Source of the DNA: a virus
Reading direction: 5' to 3' (one strand)
Length of the DNA: 64,000 bases
Virus record (IMG/VR): IMGVR_UViG_3300045923_000041
Coordinates: 62,001-126,000 of that record
Positions within the stretch are counted from its first letter, which is position 1; every line of letters begins with the position of its first letter. A program made the translations under genes and the position numbers. Under the pieces are notes generated by a model. The model saw nothing but the letters and a program-made list of their open reading frames with translations, searched no databases and was not told the DNA's origin. Of this stretch, positions 61,901 through 64,000 are shown piece after piece.

Positions 61901-64000
61901 TGGTGTACGTGACCGTGATGTGCGTGGCGCCCGCGATCGTGATCTTCGAGTAGTAGACCCCCGTCTCGTACGTGCTCGCGTCGTCGAACGTGGTGAGGGC
62001 CGGATAGTACGAGTTGCCCTTGTCGTCGGTAACCGAGACGAAGCTTGAAGGGTACTGCCCGCTCCAGGCGACGATCACGGTGTTGCCCACCGTGGCCGCC
62101 ACGGGGAGGATGGCCGTAACGGAGGTGACCGCGGTGTAAGCCACACCCGCTACAGGGGCCTTTTGAATGAACGTTGGGTTCGCGTACCCCAAGCCCAGTT
62201 GCTGTGTGAGTGTGCCAACAGCACCCGTGACGTTAAGGCCACCGTAGATCGGTTGGAACGAGCCACCGCTTAGCGCGCCACCTGTCGTTGGCTCGAAGGT
62301 CCCGCCGTCTGCGAGCTGCACCGCGGTCAACGAAGGCAGATCAGCGGGAGCAGGTCGCAGACGGTTGTAGACCGAGGACTGGATAGCCGAAGGGTTGTTC
62401 CAGTAGAAGTTCGCCGCGATCATACCCCAAGAGGCGTTGCCAGCGAGCGTAACTCCCGCGCTGTTGGTACCGATCGTCGCACCGATGTCATCTTCAATGA
62501 TCTGGTCGAAAATAGAAGTGACCAGGCGTTGCGTGTACCCAGAACCGGGCGTCGTCGTCGGTTGCGAGCCGCTCCACCCGGTAGCGATGATGGCGCCGAG
62601 CTTGCTGGTCGTGAAGTTGCCCGTGGATGGCGTGGAGGTGAACAACGAGTTCGTGCTCGTGTCCATCGCCGCGCCCGTATCGTAGGCGTTGATGCCCGAA
62701 TACTCGGCCGCGATCACGGTCATCGCGTTGACGTTGGTCGTGGTGAAAGCGACGCTGACCTGATTGCCCGAGCCGCCCGTGATGCCGAAGGCAACGTAGA
62801 CGGCCATCGACACGGCGCTGTAGCCGCTGCTCGCCGTGCCCGCCCAGCTCAAGACCTGTGTGTAGGAGTTCCCTTGGGTATCGGTCACGCCCGTGCCCGG
62901 GAAGCCGTTGGCCGGATAGACCATGCCGCACATGACGAAGACCACGATGGCGTTACCCGCGGTGTTCGCCGATCCGAAGGCTGCCGTCGTCGCTGGGCTT
63001 GCAACGCTACCGCCGGGCTCTTCGAGATACGCTCCCTGTTTGAACGTGACGGCCGGAACCGACACGGGAGTGCCCGACAGGACCATGGTCCCGAGGTTGC
63101 CCGTGACATTCAGGAGGCTGAATATGTTGGACGGAACGCCAAGCGTCGTCTGGCCACCAAAAGCACCCGTGATGCCCGTTTGATTGGCGTGCTGAAGGGT
63201 TTGGAACGGAGGCAGGTCCGGAACCACCGGAGGCAAGAAGATGTTGTCGATCTCGTATCCGATGGTGAGCGGAGGCGGCGGGGTAAACGGACCCGGCGCG
63301 ACTTGACCGCCAAAGGCGCCCGTGATCCCGTTGTTGTGGCCCGTAGGGATCGCCTGAAACGGCGGCAACAACATCACATCGGTCGTAGGCGCGGCCGAAG
63401 CTTCCAGGGCGTTGATGACCGATTCGTCCTGTGCTGCGTAGAACCCCGCCGCGACGATCCCCCAGGTCTGAGCGGTCATGGTCGCAATGGCCGTCACGGA
63501 CCCCGCAGCACCAAAGACCGCGTACTCCAGAATGTCTGCGTATCCGCTCGTCTTCTGAATGAGCCTGAACCCACCACCAGCTCCCGTCGCCGAACCAGTG
63601 TTGATCGTCGCTGCGAAGACAATGCACTGGCGGTGAGCGAGGTTGAAGGGCCCAGTGGTGGCGTTTGCCGTCGTACCCGTAGCCCCAGCGCCGTTGTCGT
63701 AAGCAGTGATACCCGCGACCTCGAAGCAGTAGATGGCGGGCGAGGTCATGCTGCCCGTAGCCGTAAAAGACACCGCGTTGGAAGCCCCGCCCACCACATT
63801 GAAGGCCACGTAAACGGCCATCTGCGTGCTGTTGGGTGTGCTCGATACGGAGGCACCCGGGCAGGCGACGTATGTGTTGCCTTGAGTGTCCGTGACCGTG
63901 TTAAACGTGACGCCCGTGGAGTTCTGGTTGGCGAGGATAACGACGATCGCTCGTCCCGGCTTGACGGTGGCTCCGAATGTTGCTGTCTGCGTAGACTCCC
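55977..64000 (-). CDS. Giant modular repeat protein, 5' end beyond the window, more than 2670 aa
   Basis: The frame is open from the right edge to the stop at 55977; ATG 63821 lies inside a domain (reading ...STPNSTQMAVYVAFNV) so it is not the true start. Order from the edge: four copies of a beta domain of about 190 residues (AFGSANTAGNAIVVFVMC, VTDTQGNSYTQVLSW and relatives), linked by short units with LPPFQA and ITGAFGGQT; two DGGTFNATSGGAL units; 38 Pro-rich repeats of about 31 residues (56400-59990); and a C-terminal Ig-like domain (LPLYVYEKDDDKRRHPVEPY, WMVRWTVQETFFSQSFTKDY) shared with the next gene. No signal peptide can be judged. It is probably a long extended fibre or whisker, fixed to the neck by its C-terminal domain. 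Confidence 0.85.
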   Translation of the reverse strand, partial: ESTQTATFGATVKPGRAIVVILANQNSTGVTFNTVTDTQGNTYVACPGASVSSTPNSTQMAVYVAFNVVGGASNAVSFTATGSMTSPAIYCFEVAGITAYDNGAGATGTTANATTGPFNLAHRQCIVFAATINTGSATGAGGGFRLIQKTSGYADILEYAVFGAAGSVTAIATMTAQTWGIVAAGFYAAQDESVINALEASAAPTTDVMLLPPFQAIPTGHNNGITGAFGGQVAPGPFTPPPPLTIGYEIDNIFLPPVVPDLPPFQTLQHANQTGITGAFGGQTTLGVPSNIFSLLNVTGNLGTMVLSGTPVSVPAVTFKQGAYLEEPGGSVASPATTAAFGSANTAGNAIVVFVMCGMVYPANGFPGTGVTDTQGNSYTQVLSWAGTASSGYSAVSMAVYVAFGITGGSGNQVSVAFTTTNVNAMTVIAAEYSGINAYDTGAAMDTSTNSLFTSTPSTGNFTTSKLGAIIATGWSGSQPTTTPGSGYTQRLVTSIFDQIIEDDIGATIGTNSAGVTLAGNASWGMIAANFYWNNPSAIQSSVYNRLRPAPADLPSLTAVQLADGGTFEPTTGGALSGGSFQPIYGGLNVTGAVGTLTQQLGLGYANPTFIQKAPVAGVAYTAVTSVTAILPVAATVGNTVIVAWSGQYPSSFVSVTDDKGNSYYPALTTFDDASTYETGVYYSKITIAGATHITVTYTTGGMQSFYVWALEYSGLAGPDVSVDTYTGSSGTSFTTGPTPTTTQATELLFNWLAWAGNNLSALDPTWTSRGLGGNGPWNGVADRVVTSTGAYSSTSTIASSGGSVVSCIVTFKAQSFAGLSNINTITRPSVSESPQLPATTGVKAGYGQSPGVAYVSHSSPFKAPEVLPYSIALHAGAGSIVPAKGTIYASPLDVLSPAMQPWGLPPTQQTILKGLDVVTLTGYLNISGQFGSLSIAGNPGITAPTYVQVASNNVAPGTSVTATFTGSNTAGNLLVAAVFSPTGGPISVTDTAGNVYHSAVVSPGGIVAIYYAWNIAAHASNAVTATWGGSNYYELSVVEYSGVQNTSDPLDVATAIGTTASTSVSVPITTTVGTDLLFTVIETNGSSTGYVPTGGAITRYNFNSGAAMEQDQLAGAPGTYSPGCTFTSSYNWSAAVAAFKPLGLATTINLNAQEQIFNQIRADLPPFQALENGEPNGITGAFGGQTNTGYGQPGPPPSPITLYSELDIDAEALRGRGKPPHVYISDGGSFNPTSGGALGQGAGQAAQPPVITFTEFDIEAPAERYRTKPPTVYISDGGTFNATSGGALGQGANPLVGYVYGNSFLPPLVADLPLFQAIENGEPIGITGAFGGQTNTGAGQPSQNAQLVQPFVIPPSAILPPLDAVLTGYGQPSQNASLVQPVVLPPSAVLPPTDYVLAGYGQPAEAPFFVQPFVLPPNAQLPPTDYVLAGYGQPPQNAALYQPFNLPQLALLPPTDYVLKGYGQPSQTAQIIPAVPPPFVPLLPPTDYVYAGFGQAAQAPATFVGTPPPFVPLLPPTDYVYAGYGQPAQNAQLVQPFVLPPNASLPPLDSVYAGYGQPSQAPFFVQPTILPPSAQLPPTDYVFAGFGFPTQAAQIIPAIPPPVVPALPPPTSVYAGFGQAAQAAATFIGVPAPSAILPPTDYIYTGFGQAAQVPFIVPAQIPPSATLPPLDSIFAGYGQPSQVAQLLVQPPAPYVQLPPQDYILKGFGQATQAPSVVPAQIPPFAVLPPEDSIFIGYGQPAQVAQILPAIPPPRVPDLPPPQSIFAGFGQPAQNAALFQPFVLPPSALLPPPTFLVAGYGKPSLNAFTISQPLVAPSATLPPQDYVVTGYGQAAQIAEVFYPSLFPAPSAILPPEDSIFAGYGTPSLSNIPFTLQPQPPYVALPPEDSIFAGFGKPAQVAVQIIGVPPPAANLPPQDYVYAGYGQAAQAPFFVQPFVLPPSAALPPPQSIYAGYGKPAQVAALFQPFVLPPSAALPPLDSIFAGYGQAAEVPFFVQPTLLPPSANLPPQDYVFAGYGQAAEAPFHVQATILPPTEVLPPQDYIYAGYGKPAEAPFFVQPTLLPPSAVLPPEDSIFAGFGYPPQNPAIYTQPLVPPFAALPPTDYILKGFGQAAQAPTLVQPFVLPPTEVLPPPQSIYAGFGRPAQNAALYQPFVLPPSAALPPLDSIFAGFGFPPQKAVVYTQPLVPPFTQLPPEDAVFAGHGQAAQSPELFQPFVLPPSAQLPPQDYVLKGYGQAAQNAQIIIAPPVAPHAYYLIPPPLLLSSGDPPPAFYATSGGALTGGAGTAAQSAVVFSLPPPSPYVQLPPTDYLFAGYGQAAQAPFISKAAPADYVPLPPLDSLFAGFGQAAQNPAIYIGVPAPAALLPPTDYVLAGYGQAAQVAQIIPAVPPPLVPDLPPPQYVIPGFGFPAQVAQLFQAYDARAPYPTVIPELVVGYGQAAQAPQIIPTIPAPLVPDLPPPQYLFAGFGFPPQNAQIIPAALPPVADLPPQDSIFAGYGVPSQNAFIYVQPPAQYVSLPPISAIIAGYNYQAPVLPPILRTRTTSRLVAFPYWATFFEPHHLPLYVYEKDDDKRRHPVEPYKVTFALYQVKDMFLMPVGPDAREPAHGPGVGHFYVTGVVGEGGQPGIWMVRWTVQETFFSQSFTKDYYFEVLDAVSAHFPDDKTPRGRKRGWD
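56400..59990 (-). repeat. Coding tandem repeat, 38 units of about 93 bp
   Basis: Units of 30-32 residues follow the pattern VLPPSAxLPPxDYVxAGYGQ then PAQxAxFxQPF. DNA identity between units is partial, so the array has diverged but kept reading frame. Unit 30 (with YATSGGALTG) and unit 34-35 are altered. The array sits in the giant gene at 55977. Confidence 0.9.

Overview
The window is one continuous virion-structure and tail-assembly region of a GC-rich (about 60% by eye) tailed phage with a contractile tail (myovirus). It is probably a very large ('jumbo') phage: many structural proteins are two to four times the usual family size, and about 64 kb holds only neck, tail, baseplate and fibre genes. 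All supported genes lie on the minus strand and are tightly packed, often with ATGA or TGATG overlaps or gaps of 3-10 bases, so the region is transcribed from right to left. No rRNA, tRNA, CRISPR, integrase or host genes were seen. The host cannot be named from the sequence. Long plus-strand and alternative-frame open frames are Arg-rich shadows of the real genes.

Right to left: (i) 64000-55977 is a giant protein, open at the right edge, with four related beta-rich domains, 38 copies of a 31-residue Pro-rich repeat, and a C-terminal domain shared with the next gene. (ii) 55973-51610 holds small neck or connector-type genes. (iii) 51604-48104 encodes a Dps-like ferritin, an actin/Hsp70-fold ATPase, a terminator-like tail protein and an FmdB-type zinc ribbon. 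(iv) 47942-43443 is a very large tail sheath, followed by an intrinsic terminator. (v) 43348-38516 holds non-tail cargo: a UvrD-family helicase with an unrelated N-terminal domain, a coupled small protein, and two proteins of unknown role. (vi) 38504-30565 holds a two-part protein, tail tube, two candidate tail assembly chaperones and the tape measure. (vii) 30556-21693 is the hub and spike: an adaptor, its paralogue fused to a muralytic-like domain, a gp27-type hub, a gp5-type spike and a three-fold-repeat protein. (viii) 21674-6038 is the baseplate: a 2033-residue protein, a protein with amphipathic helices, gp25-like, J-like and gpI-like wedge proteins, interrupted by an Endo VII-type homing endonuclease gene. 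(ix) 6000-1 holds fibre or decoration genes, ending with a tandem paralogue pair, the last cut by the left edge.

Themes: tail proteins are built from a few recycled beta domains. One IN-like domain occurs twice in the sheath and once in the gp25-like protein, and another repeat is shared by the 2033-residue protein and the paired fibres. A short element (minus strand YCYYTTAT, often TTTATGG) recurs just after stop codons and may be a phage promoter or processing site. The most unusual content is the actin-like ATPase next to a Dps-like ferroxidase protein inside a neck/tail operon, the helicase with a fused domain between sheath and tube, and the giant repeat protein. Functions rest on motifs read by eye; no database search was possible.
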